From: Candidatus Omnitrophota bacterium
GTDB taxonomy: Bacteria > Omnitrophota > 4484-213
Assembly (NCBI GenBank): GCA_030639955.1
Contig: DAOWKH010000127.1
Span: forward strand, 1-14,557
Length of the DNA: 14,557 bases
Direction: 5' to 3'
Under the pieces are notes generated by a model. It searched no databases, had not been told where the DNA came from, and saw only the letters and a program-made list of their open reading frames with translations. The position numbers were made by a program, and so were the translations under genes. Position 1 is the first letter of the stretch; each line of letters begins with the position of its first letter. Below, piece by piece: positions 13,385 to 14,557 of this stretch.

Positions 13385-13535
13385 AAATTCTAAATCCTAA
13401 ATCCTAAACTCTAAACAAATCCAAAACTCAAAATACAAAATTCTAAACAAAAGAAAAGCGAAAGAAAAGTTTTGAACATTTGAATTTTGGATTTAGAATT
13501 TGTTTAGGATTTAGAGTTTAGTGTTTAGAATTTAT
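13385..13535. repeat. Large inverted repeat with CTAAANN heptad arms
   Basis: The left arm has four contiguous 7-mers at 13390-13417: CTAAATC, CTAAATC, CTAAACT, CTAAACA. The right arm has four at 13501-13528: TGTTTAG, GATTTAG, AGTTTAG, TGTTTAG, which are complements of CTAAACA, CTAAATC, CTAAACT and CTAAACA. Further imperfect pairing joins AAATTCTAAA on the left to the AATTTA-type end on the right, and the CAAATCCAAAA segment to TTTTGGATTTAG. It fills the gap between the zinc-ribbon gene stop and the guaB3 leader. Function unknown. Confidence 0.82.
13472..13499 (+). promoter_or_regulatory. Possible guaB3 promoter inside the repeat arm
   Basis: TTGAAC (13472-13477), 16-base spacer, TAGAAT (13494-13499): 4 of 6 and 5 of 6 matches to sigma-70 consensus. 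It lies in AT-rich repeat DNA, where chance matches are common, so this is weak. If real, the dispersed repeat would be supplying a promoter. Confidence 0.25.
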
Positions 13536-13550
13536 CCACAGGGGGGATTT

Positions 13551-14557
13551 ATGGGAATGTGGGTTGGACAGGGCAGAAAAGCCCGCCGCTGTTATGGCTT
13601 TGATGAAATCTCTCTGGTCCCCGGGGCAGTTACTATTAATCCTGAAGAGGTAGATATTTCTTGGGAAATTGACGGAAAGAGATATGCTGTTCCGATAATC
13701 GCTGCGGCAATGGATGGTGTGGTTGATGTCAGGTTTGCTATTGAGATGGGCAAATTAGGTGGCTTGGCGGTTTTGAATTTAGAGGGAATCCAGACAAGAT
13801 ATGAGCGTCCCGAAGAAGTGTTAGAGAAGATTGCCAGGGCCTCTTCAGAGCAGGCTACTGAATTAGTTCAGAATATTTATTTAGAGCCGATTAAAGAAAG
13901 ATTAATTAGCCAAAGAGTTAAGGAGATAAAAAAGGCCGGTGCACCGGCAGTAGTGAGCTCTATTCCCCAGCGGGCAGAGCGATTTGGCAAGCTCGCTGAA
14001 GAAGCCGGAGCGGATATATTTGTGGTTCAGGCGACGGTTACTACGGTACGTCATATTTCTTCCCAATACAAGACCCTTGATTTCTCCAAATTCTGTAAGC
14101 AGATGAGAATTCCGGTGATTATCGGAAACTGCGTTACCTATAAAACTACTTTAGAATTATTAGATACAGGGGCAAGCGGACTCCTAATCGGGATTGGGCC
14201 GGGAGCGGCCTGCACAACCCGCGGTGTTTTGGGGATTGGTGTGCCTCAGGTCACAGCTATCTGTGATTGCGCCGCAGCGCGTGATTTTTATTATAAAGAG
14301 AAAGGAAAGTATATTCCGATTATTGCCGACGGTGGGATGGTGCGTGGCGGAGATATCTGTAAGGCCTTTGCCTGTGGGGCAGATGCGGTGATGGTCGGTT
14401 CATCTTTTGCCCGGGCAAAAGAGGCGCCGGGCAGAGGTTATCATTGGGGAATGGCAACTCCCAATGTTAATCTGCCACGAGGAACACGTATTCATCTGGG
14501 CACAACCGGCACACTTAAAGAAATTCTTTTTGGTCCAGCTAAATTGGATGACGGCTC
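13551..14557 (+). CDS. guaB3: GuaB3-family IMP dehydrogenase-related protein (3' end cut)
   Basis: IMPDH/GMP-reductase-fold TIM-barrel enzyme of purine metabolism; the cyanobacterial GuaB3 has been reported to have IMP dehydrogenase activity (from memory). 335 codons are visible and the frame is open at the window end; about 40-50 residues are probably missing. Features seen: GRKARRCYGFDEISLVPGAV near the N-terminus, AAAMDGVVD, LGGLAVLNLEGIQTRYERP, then GIGPGAACTTRGVLGIGVPQ, where C221 aligns with the catalytic Cys of IMPDH, and ADGGMVRGGDICKAFACGADAVMVGS (in parts). There is no CBS-domain pair between strands, unlike classical GuaB. A strong Shine-Dalgarno (AGGGGGG) lies 4 bases before ATG 13551. 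The ATG at 13557 is a possible alternative start. Confidence 0.92.
   Translation, partial: MGMWVGQGRKARRCYGFDEISLVPGAVTINPEEVDISWEIDGKRYAVPIIAAAMDGVVDVRFAIEMGKLGGLAVLNLEGIQTRYERPEEVLEKIARASSEQATELVQNIYLEPIKERLISQRVKEIKKAGAPAVVSSIPQRAERFGKLAEEAGADIFVVQATVTTVRHISSQYKTLDFSKFCKQMRIPVIIGNCVTYKTTLELLDTGASGLLIGIGPGAACTTRGVLGIGVPQVTAICDCAAARDFYYKEKGKYIPIIADGGMVRGGDICKAFACGADAVMVGSSFARAKEAPGRGYHWGMATPNVNLPRGTRIHLGTTGTLKEILFGPAKLDDG

Noticed and set aside
14194..14391. Short plus-strand open frame near the window end
   Set aside because: It lies out of frame within guaB3, whose frame is continuous and clearly homologous across the region.

Overview
The window is a densely packed stretch of bacterial chromosome holding core metabolism and protein-quality-control genes, all on the + strand. 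No gap between genes exceeds about 190 bases. The gene mix suggests a deep-branching, probably uncultivated bacterium of the PVC / Omnitrophota type: long-form HisG, pgk-tpiA-secG, an McsA/McsB protein-arginine kinase pair, a CT398-like coiled-coil zinc-ribbon protein, GuaB3, moderate GC, and many small palindromic repeats. That placement is an inference from content and style. No phylogenetic marker was compared.

Layout from left to right. (1) 2-2978: the 3' part of hisG, then pgk, tpiA and secG. pgk and tpiA are separated by an inverted repeat and a strong intrinsic terminator. (2) 3012-7583: a peptide-type (Dpp/Opp) ABC importer with a binding protein, two permeases and one ATPase. A large inverted repeat splits the binding-protein gene from the overlapping permease-permease-ATPase genes. 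(3) 7590-8909: leuC, carrying an in-frame insert made of 7-bp repeats. (4) 9043-10571: mcsA-mcsB behind a plausible promoter whose -10 box lies in a perfect palindrome. (5) 10597-12596: hisD, a nested palindrome, hisB and tRNA-Val(CAC). (6) 12673-13383: a C4 zinc-ribbon coiled-coil protein. (7) 13551-end: guaB3, cut by the window edge.

Pathways represented are histidine synthesis (HisG, HisD, HisB, split by about 10 kb of unrelated genes), lower glycolysis (Pgk, TpiA), leucine synthesis (LeuC), guanine nucleotide metabolism (GuaB3), protein export (SecG), peptide uptake, and arginine-phosphorylation-based proteolysis tagging (McsA/McsB).

The unusual content lies between, and in one case inside, the genes. 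Three unrelated sequence families (4746-4862, 8318-8388, 13390-13528) share one plan: two inverted arms, each made of four consecutive 7-bp units. A fourth family (1793-1874 and 8924-9011) has inverted arms made of GATTACnnnGATT units with a 19-21 bp period. A second class consists of perfect short palindromes with 3-nt loops (11856-11890, 12593-12617, 12633-12647, 9013-9033), three of them with the GAA triloop closed by C-G. These elements border genes so closely that they supply stop codons, reach start codons, and probably cause mis-called N-termini at 3012, 4845 and 12535.
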